Positions 56,277 to 63,785 of a stretch of DNA of 64,000 nt are shown piece by piece. The notes under the pieces are model-generated. The model was not told where the DNA came from and did not search any database. It saw only the letters and a list, made by a program, of their open reading frames with translations. The stretch comes from Eubacteriales bacterium (GTDB lineage Bacteria; Bacillota; Clostridia; Lachnospirales; Lachnospiraceae), in NCBI GenBank assembly GCA_030539395.1, contig JAUNSC010000010.1, positions 21,206 through 85,205 of the forward strand, in the 5' to 3' direction. The translations under genes and the position numbers were made by a program. Each line of letters opens with the position of its first letter. Position 1 is the first letter of the stretch.

Positions 56277-57131
56277 ATGGAGCTTATTATTGTTACGGGA
56301 ATGTCAGGAGCAGGAAAAGCCAGTGCACTGAAAATTTTGGAGGATATAGGCTATTATTGTGTAGATAATCTGCCTGTTCCTCTTCTTCCTACATTTGCAG
56401 AGCTGATGCTTGCGCAAAACACAGAGATTACCAAAGCAGCCGTAGCAATCGATATACGTAATGGAAAACTGAAAGATACAGGAACATATCTGAAGCAGAT
56501 GAAGGAGAGTGGCTTTCATTATGAAATTTTGTTTATGGATGCTTCGGATGAAACTCTGATTAAACGATATAAAGAAACGCGTCGTGTTCATCCAATGACA
56601 GGCGATCAGAGAATTGACAAAGGAATTGCAGAGGAAAGAAAACAGCTTGCTTTCCTGAAGAAAACAGCAGATTATATTATTGATACAAGTCAGCTTTTGA
56701 TACGGGAACTGAATCAGAACCTGAATCAGATTTTTGTGCAGGAAAAGACATTCCGGAACATGGTAGTTACGATTCTCTCTTTCGGTTTTAAGCATGGTAT
56801 ACCGACAGATGCCGATCTGGTATTTGATGTGAGATTTCTCCCGAATCCGTATTACGTGGAAGAATTGAAACGGCAGACAGGAAATGATATGCCTGTTCAG
56901 GAGTACGTCATGGCCTGCGGACAGGCAAAAGAATTTCTCGATAAGCTGGAGGATATGATACAGTTTCTTATTCCTAATTATATTACGGAAGGAAAAAACA
57001 GTCTTGTAATCGGTGTGGGATGCACGGGCGGAAAGCATCGTTCTGTGACGATTGCCAATAAGCTTTGTGAGCGGATGAAAAAAGAATCAGAGTATAATAT
57101 CAAAATAGAACATCGAGACATTATGAGGTAG
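56277..57131 (+). CDS. rapZ: RNase adapter protein RapZ (YvcJ)
   Basis: RapZ is 284 residues, a nucleotide-binding protein. The P-loop GMSGAGKAS has Ala where Thr/Ser is normal directly after the lysine, with Ser in the next position. The DNLP motif follows (YCVDNLPVPLLP), as does the C-terminal GCTGGKHRSV. In E. coli it acts in glucosamine-6-phosphate control; its role in Firmicutes is less clear. No yvcK lies between it and whiA. Confidence 0.95.
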   Translation: MELIIVTGMSGAGKASALKILEDIGYYCVDNLPVPLLPTFAELMLAQNTEITKAAVAIDIRNGKLKDTGTYLKQMKESGFHYEILFMDASDETLIKRYKETRRVHPMTGDQRIDKGIAEERKQLAFLKKTADYIIDTSQLLIRELNQNLNQIFVQEKTFRNMVVTILSFGFKHGIPTDADLVFDVRFLPNPYYVEELKRQTGNDMPVQEYVMACGQAKEFLDKLEDMIQFLIPNYITEGKNSLVIGVGCTGGKHRSVTIANKLCERMKKESEYNIKIEHRDIMR

Positions 57132-57153
57132 AAATGGCACGGAGGCAGAAAAT

Positions 57154-58131
57154 ATGTCCTTTTCCGGTGATATAAAAGAAGAACTTTCCAGGCAGAAGCC
57201 TGGGGCAAGGCATTGCCGGCTGGCAGAAACAGCAGCGATACTCAGTATGTGCGGTGGTGTTTCTGTGTCGGAAAATGACAGGTTTTGTCTGAAAATTCAG
57301 ACGGAAAATCTTTCTGTAGCAAGAAAGTACTTTACATTATTGAAAAAAACATTTAATATAAGAGTTGAGCTAACTATCCGACAAAATATGGGACGGAGAA
57401 AATCGCGTATCTATACGGTATGGGTATTGAAACATGAAGATGCAATCCGTATTCTGCAGGCAGTAAAGCTTTTGCAGGATAACAGGGAGAGCTATTTGGA
57501 CATTGAAGACGGGCAGCGGATGTCGGATAGCCTGGTTGTACAGCGAATCTGCTGTAAAAGGGCATTTTTGAGAGGGGCTTTTCTGGTAACAGGCTCCATT
57601 AGTGATCCCAGAAAATTCTATCATCTTGAATTTGCGTGTACAACGCAGGCGAAGGCTGAACAGATTCAGGCGATACTGAAAGCATTTTATCTGGATGCCA
57701 AAATTATACTGCGTAAAAAGTATTATGTGGTATATTTAAAAGAGGGCGATCAGATTGTGGATGTGCTGAATATCATGGAGGCACATTCGTCTTTGATGGA
57801 ATTGGAAAATATCCGCATTTTAAAGGACATGAGGAATACAGTGAACCGTAAGGTGAATTGTGAAACCGCCAATATCAATAAGACAGTGAGTGCGGCAGTA
57901 AAGCAGATCGAGGATATAAAATATATCCGCGATACAAAAGGTTTTGATGATTTTTCAGAAGCACTGGCACAGATGGCTGAGGTACGGCTGGCAAATCCGG
58001 AGGCGTCTTTGAAAGAACTCGGGATGATGCTGACACCTCAGGTGAGTAAATCGGGTGTAAATCATCGCCTGAGAAAATTAAGTGAAATCGCCAGTGAACT
58101 GAGAAATGATAAGGAGGAGAGACAATTATGA
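57154..58131 (+). CDS. whiA: DNA-binding protein WhiA
   Basis: WhiA is 325 residues, with an N-terminal LAGLIDADG-homing-endonuclease-like domain (RAFLRGAFLVTGSISDP) and a C-terminal helix-turn-helix (SLKELGMMLTPQVSKSGVNHRLRK). It is linked to cell division and growth control in Gram-positives. It overlaps the HPr gene by ATGA. Confidence 0.97.
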   Translation: MSFSGDIKEELSRQKPGARHCRLAETAAILSMCGGVSVSENDRFCLKIQTENLSVARKYFTLLKKTFNIRVELTIRQNMGRRKSRIYTVWVLKHEDAIRILQAVKLLQDNRESYLDIEDGQRMSDSLVVQRICCKRAFLRGAFLVTGSISDPRKFYHLEFACTTQAKAEQIQAILKAFYLDAKIILRKKYYVVYLKEGDQIVDVLNIMEAHSSLMELENIRILKDMRNTVNRKVNCETANINKTVSAAVKQIEDIKYIRDTKGFDDFSEALAQMAEVRLANPEASLKELGMMLTPQVSKSGVNHRLRKLSEIASELRNDKEERQL

Positions 58132-58382
58132 TTAAAAAACCTATTACGATTCAGATTCCGAGTGGTCTGGAAGCCAGGCCGGTTGCACTTCTGGTACAGG
58201 TAGCCAGCCAGTACGAAAGCCAGATTCACGTAGAAGTAGAAGGAAAACGTGTGAATGCAAAGAGTATTATGGGAATGATGACACTTGGTCTTGAAACCGG
58301 GGAAAAGGTAATGGTAGAGGCCAATGGCACTGATGAAGAGGATGCAATGAATGATATCGAAAAATATCTGAGCACTCACTAA
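58128..58382 (+). CDS. Crh-like HPr paralogue with Glu at the phosphorylation-site position
   Basis: This 84-residue HPr-fold protein has Glu exactly at position 15 (GLEARP) in place of the phosphotransfer histidine. Ser46 (AKSIMG), the HPr kinase target, is kept. It therefore cannot relay PEP phosphate but may be phosphorylated by HprK, like Bacillus Crh (which has Gln15). Placement after whiA also matches crh. It shares an ATGA overlap with whiA and is followed by a terminator. Confidence 0.88.
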   Translation: MIKKPITIQIPSGLEARPVALLVQVASQYESQIHVEVEGKRVNAKSIMGMMTLGLETGEKVMVEANGTDEEDAMNDIEKYLSTH

Positions 58383-58402
58383 TATAAATGAATACATACG
58401 AA

Positions 58403-58435
58403 CGGCACCGGATTAAAATTTCCGGTGCTGTTTTT
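58403..58435 (+). terminator. Terminator after the murB-HPr block
   Basis: CGGCACCGGA and TCCGGTGCTG pair with one wobble over an 8-base loop and lead into TTTTT. Confidence 0.85.
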
Positions 58436-58440
58436 GTGTT

Positions 58441-58620
58441 AAATGGAAGAGTATTGCATTTGACTCCGGCGGTGTGGCAAGTGGCCCTATGACATCAACG
58501 TTTCTGCTGCCGCTGTGCATTGGGCCTGTGAGACTGTGGCGGAACCATTGTGCACAGCAGGCGCATCGGGAATAAAGAAGCAATCAGATTTTGGGGTATT
58601 AGAGAAATCAAATGTTTAAG
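58441..58620 (+). pseudogene. Remnant of a DUF1538 membrane protein gene, frameshifted
   Basis: The + strand reads AFDSGGVASGPMT followed by hydrophobic residues, close to the DUF1538 signature (FDSGGVTTGPMT). After about 25 codons the similarity continues in another frame (ACETVAEPL... and SDFGVL). No start codon, ribosome binding site or membrane domain is complete. It is a short decayed fragment. Confidence 0.6.
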
Positions 58621-58739
58621 TGGAAAAGTTTGAGTTGACAAATAATAAAAAAGGAGTTAGATTAATAAAAAATATATAATTTGCCAAAAGTCAGCGGATG
58701 TTATTGGACAAACTGAAAAGTACGCAGGAGAATACATAT

Positions 58740-60119
58740 ATGGGAAATATCTGGTTTATGTTTACACTTTTTTGTGTAGGCGTGGCTTTGTTTATTGTTT
58801 CGATAATATTACTTGTTATTAAATCTAATTTTTTAGATTTTATAATGATGATTTCCGGACTTGTGACAGGAATATTTGCATGGTTTGCCATGGATGTTCC
58901 CTCTCCGGAAATCTATCCCTTAAACAATGAGATTCCGCGAAATGGAGCAGTGGAAATTGAATTAAAATCAGAAGACAATCTTAAGATATACTATACAGTT
59001 GACGGTAGCAATCCGGCAAGTGGAGAAAAATATACAGGAAAGTTCAGATTGGATACTACTGCTACGGTTGCCGCCAGAACACGATTTATGTTTTTCTTCT
59101 GGAGCGATATTGAAAAAAGCCATTACACAATCGAACCGACGGAGGACGAAGAAATAACAGTAGAAGAAACTGTGGATGAAATAATAGAAGAGAAGCCTGT
59201 TTCATATACATCAACGGAAGCAGTGGAAGCTTTACAGGAAAATGCCGGACTGATTATGACACCAGAACATTTTATGATTTATGATGGTCATACCTATTTT
59301 ATCTATAACATGAATCTTTTAATGATTGATCATTATTCCGCAGCTGAAGCGTTCTGTGAGAATTTGGGAGGACACCTTGCGGTAATGGATTCAAAAGAGG
59401 AAAACCAGGCAGTTTATCAGTATGTTTCGGGAAGAAACTGTCACCGGGCATATTTCGGGTATTCTGATGAAAATCAGGAAGAAAAGTGGGAATGGGTAAA
59501 TGGGAGCGGGAGCACTTATAAAAACTGGGAGTATAAGCAGCCAAATAATGGCGCCAATAATGAAGACAAGGCACCGGAAAATTATGCACACTTTGTGAAG
59601 GACGGCGGAGGAGAGTGGAATGATGCAGAGTTTGGAGAAGTTTCGCCGTATTTCATTTGTGAATGGGACGATGAGATTGATGTAAGTTCTGTAAATCATG
59701 GACTGGAAAGCGAGCCGTTGGTTTATGATGGACATATTTATACAATTTATGACAGAAATATTTTAATGATTAACAGTTATTCTGAGATGGAAGAATTTTG
59801 TGAAAAAATGGGAGGACATCTTGCAGTTATAGAGACAGAGGATGAGAATAAAGCGCTTTACCAGTATGTTACAAAACAGAATTGTCACCGGGCATATTTT
59901 GGATATTCTGATGAAAAGCAGGAAGAAAAATGGGAATGGATAAACGGCAGTGAGAGTACCTATAAAAACTGGGCATATCCTCAGCCAAATAATGGCGCCA
60001 ATAATGAGGATAAGGCGCCGGAAAATTATGCGCATTTTGTAAAAAATGGCGGTGGAGAATGGAATGACGCTGAATTTGGGGCGGTTTCACCGTATTTTAT
60101 CTGTGAGCGGTTGAATTAG
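58740..60119 (+). CDS. Membrane-anchored protein with two tandem C-type lectin domains
   Basis: This protein of about 459 residues (ATG at 58740, AGGAG nine bases upstream; an earlier ATG at 58698 has no such site) has two N-terminal transmembrane helices. A chitobiase/Fn3-like beta module (about residues 54-130, IYYTVDGSNPASGE) and an acidic linker follow. Two C-type lectin domains, at 59274-59660 and 59721-60116, are strongly similar to each other. Each keeps GGHLAV, QPNNG and GEWNDAEFG, the sugar/calcium-site motifs (QPN plus WND). Duplication is recent, since the DNA is also alike. It probably displays a carbohydrate-binding surface. Confidence 0.8.
   Translation: MGNIWFMFTLFCVGVALFIVSIILLVIKSNFLDFIMMISGLVTGIFAWFAMDVPSPEIYPLNNEIPRNGAVEIELKSEDNLKIYYTVDGSNPASGEKYTGKFRLDTTATVAARTRFMFFFWSDIEKSHYTIEPTEDEEITVEETVDEIIEEKPVSYTSTEAVEALQENAGLIMTPEHFMIYDGHTYFIYNMNLLMIDHYSAAEAFCENLGGHLAVMDSKEENQAVYQYVSGRNCHRAYFGYSDENQEEKWEWVNGSGSTYKNWEYKQPNNGANNEDKAPENYAHFVKDGGGEWNDAEFGEVSPYFICEWDDEIDVSSVNHGLESEPLVYDGHIYTIYDRNILMINSYSEMEEFCEKMGGHLAVIETEDENKALYQYVTKQNCHRAYFGYSDEKQEEKWEWINGSESTYKNWAYPQPNNGANNEDKAPENYAHFVKNGGGEWNDAEFGAVSPYFICERLN
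59274..60116 (+). repeat. Tandem duplication of the C-type lectin coding unit
   Basis: Two units of about 390 bases (59274-59660 and 59721-60116) share long near-identical stretches, best seen around AAATAATGGCGCCAATAATG in both. Differences are mostly at third codon positions. Confidence 0.8.
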
Positions 60120-60137
60120 AGGGAGAATATATAGTAC

Positions 60138-60192
60138 GGAGCCATTGTAAAATGGATGAGTAATCATCTGTGGCGCAATGGCTCCTTCTTTG
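60138..60192 (+). terminator. Terminator after the lectin gene
   Basis: A perfect 10-bp stem, GGAGCCATTG/CAATGGCTCC, with a 28-base loop is followed by TTCTTTGTGTTT. Confidence 0.7.
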
Positions 60193-60600
60193 TGTTTAAA
60201 ACAGAAAACGGAATCCGACATTGCAATCAGTCGCAGAATAAAGAGTATAACATAGTAGAACGTCATTATAAAACGGAGAAGAGTAATCACATCCTGCGTG
60301 TTCCCAAGAAGCCTGAAGAAACGTTTAAAGCAAATAGTTATTATATCCATAAAAACTGTATTGAAAAATATATCAACCCTAAACTCCCATGCCCCGCAAA
60401 TTGCGCGGCACAACCATAAGTGAAACAAGCAGGCTTTCTCTACTTTTTATTACATGTTATACTTGGGTGAGATGGGAGAAAACCTGGAGACAACTTCAAA
60501 GGGTTACCTGTTACTATTGTATGATTTTTAAGGAATCTTTGCTATAATAATTCATGGAAGGGAATAAGGAAAGCTGTATGGGAATGGGATACAGATAACA
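60193..60600. other. Gene-free stretch
   Basis: About 400 bases without a credible gene. Open frames on both strands are short, lack ribosome binding sites and resemble nothing I know. A TATAAT at 60543-60548 has no good -35 at proper spacing. Confidence 0.5.
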
Positions 60601-60861
60601 ATGTATTCCGTTTGCCGGGAAATTGAAGTAGAGTATCAGGACGGAAAATTAAAAAAGGCACTTGGAAATGACTGGATTGAAAAATGCGGCGGGAAAATGG
60701 ATGCGCAGGGATTTATCAGACAGATGGAGAGAATGAAAACAGGTGAAAGAACGGTTTGCCCATTCTGAGGCGGTATGGTGTCAATGACCGGGGCGGAAGA
60801 AGGGAAATATGAGTTTTCCTGCGATTCCTGTGATATGTATTTCATATCGGAGTGCAGATGA
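60601..60861 (+). pseudogene. Zinc-ribbon-like small gene with an in-frame TGA in place of a cysteine codon
   Basis: An 86-codon frame reads through one TGA at 60766-60768. The context CPF-TGA-GG and a later CDSC suggest a C-x2-C...C-x2-C zinc ribbon in which the second cysteine codon became TGA. The start (ATG at 60601) has no clear ribosome binding site. A nonsense mutation in a decaying gene is the simplest reading; selenocysteine is formally possible but unsupported. Confidence 0.5.
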
Positions 60862-60869
60862 CGAAAGGA

Positions 60870-61045
60870 TGCTTTATTTTGAAACGGCTGGTTCACTGCG
60901 TCAGGTCCAGGGGTTTCTTCCGGGATACCATATGAATAAAAATAATTGGATCTCCATTCTTCTGGATGGAACGGTTGGTGAAATAAAGATTTTGGATTTC
61001 CTTGACAGGAGCTATGAGTTGATAGAAAGCAGGGCAGGAAAGTAA
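60870..61045 (+). pseudogene. C-terminal remnant of a MmcQ/YjbR family gene
   Basis: The last ~45 residues read FLPGYHMNKNNWISILLDG and LDFLDRSYEL, the conserved C-terminal half of MmcQ/YjbR double-wing proteins. The N-terminal half is absent, and the upstream sequence is in another frame and unrelated. Confidence 0.65.
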
Positions 61046-61092
61046 GCATGCTGAAGATGAGAAAACCGGGATTGGAAAGAGGGAGAAAATAG

Positions 61093-61614
61093 ATGCTGTT
61101 AACAGTCAGAGGGGATATTACAAAGGTTGATACGGTCACTGCGATTGTCAATGCCGCGAACACGAGCCTGCTGGGCGGTGGAGGTGTAGACGGGGCAATC
61201 CACAGGGCGGCAGGAAAACAGTTATTGGAAGAATGCCGGACACTTCACGGGTGCCGGACCGGCGAGGCGAAAATCACCGGGGCATACATGCTGCCCTGTA
61301 AATACGTGATCCACACGGTCGGGCCTGTATGGAACGGCGGAAATCATGGAGAGCCGGAACTGCTGGTGAATTGTTATAGAAACTCTCTGCAGGTGGCTGT
61401 TGAACATGGGATTCGGACGATTGCGTTTCCGTCTATTGCCACTGGGGTATATCATTTCCCGGTTCAGCTTGCGGCACAGATCGCTGTGAGGACAGTAAGG
61501 GAATTTCTTATGGAGCATCCGGATAAGCTGGATGTGGTTATATGGGTTTTGTTTGATGAGCATACCGAGAAGATCTATCAGGCGGAAGTGGAGAAAGATG
61601 GAAAAGGTAAATGA
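61093..61614 (+). CDS. Macro domain protein, probable O-acetyl-ADP-ribose deacetylase
   Basis: This 173-residue single macro domain (YmdB-like) has RGDITKV, the catalytic loop [18 protein letters not shown], and the second ADP-ribose-binding loop [12 protein letters not shown]. It should hydrolyse O-acetyl-ADP-ribose or ADP-ribosyl adducts. It follows AGAGGGAG and overlaps the YaiI gene by 17 bases. Confidence 0.93.
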   Translation: MLLTVRGDITKVDTVTAIVNAANTSLLGGGGVDGAIHRAAGKQLLEECRTLHGCRTGEAKITGAYMLPCKYVIHTVGPVWNGGNHGEPELLVNCYRNSLQVAVEHGIRTIAFPSIATGVYHFPVQLAAQIAVRTVREFLMEHPDKLDVVIWVLFDEHTEKIYQAEVEKDGKGK

Positions 61615-62119
61615 GTGCGGAACGCGGATATATGTTGATGCGGATGCCTGTCCAGTGGTGGGTATTGTAGAAAAGCTTGCGAGAAAATATGGTATTCCGG
61701 TAACTTTACTATGTGATACCAACCATGTACTGGTTTCCGATTACAGTGAAGTAAAGATTATCGGCGCCGGGGCAGACGCGGTGGATTATGCTCTGATCGG
61801 GCTTTACCATAAAGGAGATATTGTTGTGACTCAGGATTATGGTGTGGCGGCAATGGCGCTTGGAAAATGTGCCTATGCGATTCACCAGTCTGGAAAATGG
61901 TACACGAATGAGAATATAGACCGGATGCTCATGGAACGCCATCTGGCGAAAAAGGCCAGAAGAGCCACGAAGAAAAATCACCTGAAGGGACCGAAAAAAA
62001 GAAGCAGAGAAGATGATGAGCATTTTGAGAATGCTTTGGATTTGCTGATACGAAAGGTACTGAGTAATAAAGGGTGCAGCTGGTTCAGTAATAGGTGCAA
62101 TAATTACAAGATTTATTGA
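61598..62119 (+). CDS. YaiI/YqxD family (DUF188) protein with altered C-terminus
   Basis: This 173-residue protein has the family signature [10 protein letters not shown] and [15 protein letters not shown], a PIN-like fold of unknown function. The start at 61598 lies inside the macro gene. After about residue 155 the family sequence ends and the last ~18 residues (ending NRCNNYKIY) come from unrelated DNA. A second frame there encodes another protein's tail, so a recombination junction lies near 62060. Confidence 0.85.
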   Translation: MEKVNECGTRIYVDADACPVVGIVEKLARKYGIPVTLLCDTNHVLVSDYSEVKIIGAGADAVDYALIGLYHKGDIVVTQDYGVAAMALGKCAYAIHQSGKWYTNENIDRMLMERHLAKKARRATKKNHLKGPKKRSREDDEHFENALDLLIRKVLSNKGCSWFSNRCNNYKIY

Positions 62120-62213
62120 TACAACAGCTTTACCGATTTGTATTTCAATTGGTATGATGTTGGGACTTGCTATTGGTTCAAATATAAAAAAGAGCAAATC
62201 TAACAAGGAGTAA
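62064..62213 (+). pseudogene. 3' fragment of a small glycine-rich membrane protein gene
   Basis: In a frame different from the YaiI gene, about 49 codons encode a hydrophobic, glycine-zipper-like tail (ICISIGMMLGLAIGS, then KKSKSNKE). There is no start codon. It overlaps the altered 3' end of the YaiI gene, marking a junction. Confidence 0.5.
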
Positions 62214-62244
62214 CTCAACCTGGTATTTGTAGGAGGTAAAGTAT

Positions 62245-62562
62245 ATGGTCATTGGATTTATTATATGGAGTATAGTTGCTGCTGTCTTTTTAGGAATAGG
62301 AATTAGTTGTCGCAAATCGACTAAAGCAGCAGGTTTCTTTACTTTTGTGAAACCGCCAATGGTAGAAGATGTAGAACATTATAATAATGCAGTGTCTATA
62401 TTATGGTTTGCTGCGGCAGGTGTACTTGAAATTGCTGGGATTCTTATTTTATTTTTAAAGCAAAATTCTCCTTTATTTATTCCTATAATATTTGTGGTAA
62501 TAATTTTACTTATCGTAATGATGATTGTGTATCTCAAGATTGAAGCAAAATATAGGAGATAG
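62245..62562 (+). CDS. Small hypothetical membrane protein
   Basis: This 105-residue protein has three hydrophobic segments and a good ribosome binding site, AGGAGGT. The overall layout resembles DUF3784-type proteins, but the signature is not convincing. The DNA is more AT-rich than the region to the left. Function is unknown. Confidence 0.6.
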   Translation: MVIGFIIWSIVAAVFLGIGISCRKSTKAAGFFTFVKPPMVEDVEHYNNAVSILWFAAAGVLEIAGILILFLKQNSPLFIPIIFVVIILLIVMMIVYLKIEAKYRR

Positions 62563-62589
62563 ACAAATACATATTGTGGAGGTGATGAA

Positions 62590-63069
62590 ATGCTTCTTTT
62601 GATAGAAAGTATTGTAATGTGTTTTGTTTTATTGATTGTATGTGTGATTGGAATTGCGAATGGACCTGTTGGATTAGTGGTATTGTATGAGGAAGATGTG
62701 CAGGAAAGAGTCATAGAATTAGGATATATTACAAGGGAAAAACTGAAAAAGAACTTTATCATTACGTGTATAGCGTTATTTGTGCCAATCTTGTTTTTTC
62801 CACCGCGTATGGTTTATGGTATTAATGGGGCAACAGGATTTTGGGATGGCTTTTGGCAGATGACCATCATCTTATGGGGTGCAGGATTGTTTGATCGTTT
62901 TTTTATCGACTGGTATTGGGTTGGGAAAACAAAAGCATGGTTTATTCCAGGAACAGAAGATTTGCTGCCCTATATTCCGAGAAAAGTAGTGATAAGAAAA
63001 TGGTTTGGAACAATGATAGGTTATCCATTGATTGCTGCTTTGATTGCTGGCATTATGACGTTGATTTAG
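62590..63069 (+). CDS. Hypothetical membrane protein
   Basis: This 159-residue protein has about four transmembrane segments. Its charged segment ERVIELGYITREKLKKN lies between the first and second, and FDRFFIDWYWVGKTKAWFIPG between the third and fourth. Good ribosome binding site GGAGGTG. I do not recognise the family. It lies 27 bases after the previous membrane protein, on the same strand. Confidence 0.6.
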   Translation: MLLLIESIVMCFVLLIVCVIGIANGPVGLVVLYEEDVQERVIELGYITREKLKKNFIITCIALFVPILFFPPRMVYGINGATGFWDGFWQMTIILWGAGLFDRFFIDWYWVGKTKAWFIPGTEDLLPYIPRKVVIRKWFGTMIGYPLIAALIAGIMTLI

Positions 63070-63120
63070 TCAAATTCTGGTTTTTAGAGTTAAGTAATTG
63101 GAATTTAAGAAGACAAAAAT

Positions 63121-63558
63121 ATGAGCGAGTACACATTTAGAACTTTAAGACAAAGACCTCAATTAAAAGAACAAGCCGCCGCATGGTTTCAGGGTAAATG
63201 GAAAGTATCACAGGAAGTCTATCTTGAATGTATGGAGGCTTATCTTAATAATGAAACAGAATATGGTTGGTATTTCTGCTTAGATGGGGACAAATGTAAA
63301 GGAATTGCAGGACATTTATTTGATATGGTCGTAGAGGATATGAAATCCAAAGGGATAACACCAATCTATTTGATTACTGACCATACAGGTTTTTATGAAA
63401 AATATGGATGGGAATTTTTATGCATGGTTCGAGAGGATGATGTCCCCGATATACTGTGCAATATGAGTTTGGCGGTATTTTTGATGAAAACGTCAAAATT
63501 ACATTATAGGGATATAATATTGAAACAGTCATGGCAGAAAAAGTTGAAACGATTCTGA
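63121..63558 (+). pseudogene. GNAT acetyltransferase with internal deletion and foreign C-terminus
   Basis: The frame begins like a GNAT enzyme (MSEYTFRTLRQRPQLKEQAAAWF). It jumps from YFCLDGDKC to KGIAGHLFDMVVEDM, omitting about 40 residues that include central strands and most of motif A. After ITDHTGFYEKYGWEFLCMV the family sequence ends at about 63440. The remaining ~36 residues are read from AbiEii DNA in a wrong frame. The product is unlikely to be active. Confidence 0.65.
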
Positions 63559-63785
63559 GCCGTGGCATATTTTCTACCAGACCAGGAGATTTTTACGATG
63601 TATATATTACTCGCAGCATAACTGCCCGTTAGCTTACGAAGTTCGCTCCTGCAAGCAGGCGAACTTCTTGTAAGCTATATTCTTGGAACTACACGGAAGT
63701 TTGATAGAGAAGTTTTTAAGGAGGCATTGAAAGCTACAGCGTTACATCGTGGCTCGCTGGAAAAGATAGCGGATGTGAATAGAAT
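63440..63785 (+). pseudogene. AbiEii-type nucleotidyltransferase toxin fragment with a nonsense codon and a hairpin insertion
   Basis: A + strand frame reads VQYEFGGIFDENVKITL, an amber codon, then GYNIETVMAEKVETILSRGIF and DFYDVYI. After 73 extra bases it resumes as LGTTRKFDREVFKEAL and KATALHRGSLEKI. This is the middle of an AbiEii/AbiGii toxin (MAEKVETILSRG is highly typical). The N-terminal nucleotidyltransferase core and the antitoxin AbiEi are missing. It overlaps the GNAT remnant. Confidence 0.75.
63603..63681 (+). mobile_element. Candidate MITE/REP-like hairpin insertion with a 6-base target duplication
   Basis: 67 bases (63609-63675) interrupt the abiEii reading frame and are flanked by TATATT (63603-63608 and 63676-63681). 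The insert contains a long near-perfect inverted repeat, TAGCTTAC...GTAAGCTA, with AAGTTCGC/GCGAACTT and CCTGC/GCAGG inside (63630-63677). Removing 73 bases restores the toxin frame. Confidence 0.55.

Noticed and set aside
60156-60419. Plus-strand open frame of 87 codons, and the minus-strand frame opposite it
   Set aside because: The plus frame begins inside a terminator hairpin; neither frame has a ribosome binding site or recognisable family.
60766-60768. TGA read as selenocysteine
   Set aside because: No convincing SECIS hairpin could be drawn after the codon, a zinc-ribbon cysteine is an unlikely Sec site, and the neighbourhood is full of broken genes. Kept only as a finding to test.
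63630-63677. CRISPR repeat or tRNA-like element
   Set aside because: The palindrome occurs once in the window with no spacer array and no cloverleaf; a MITE/REP-like hairpin fits better.
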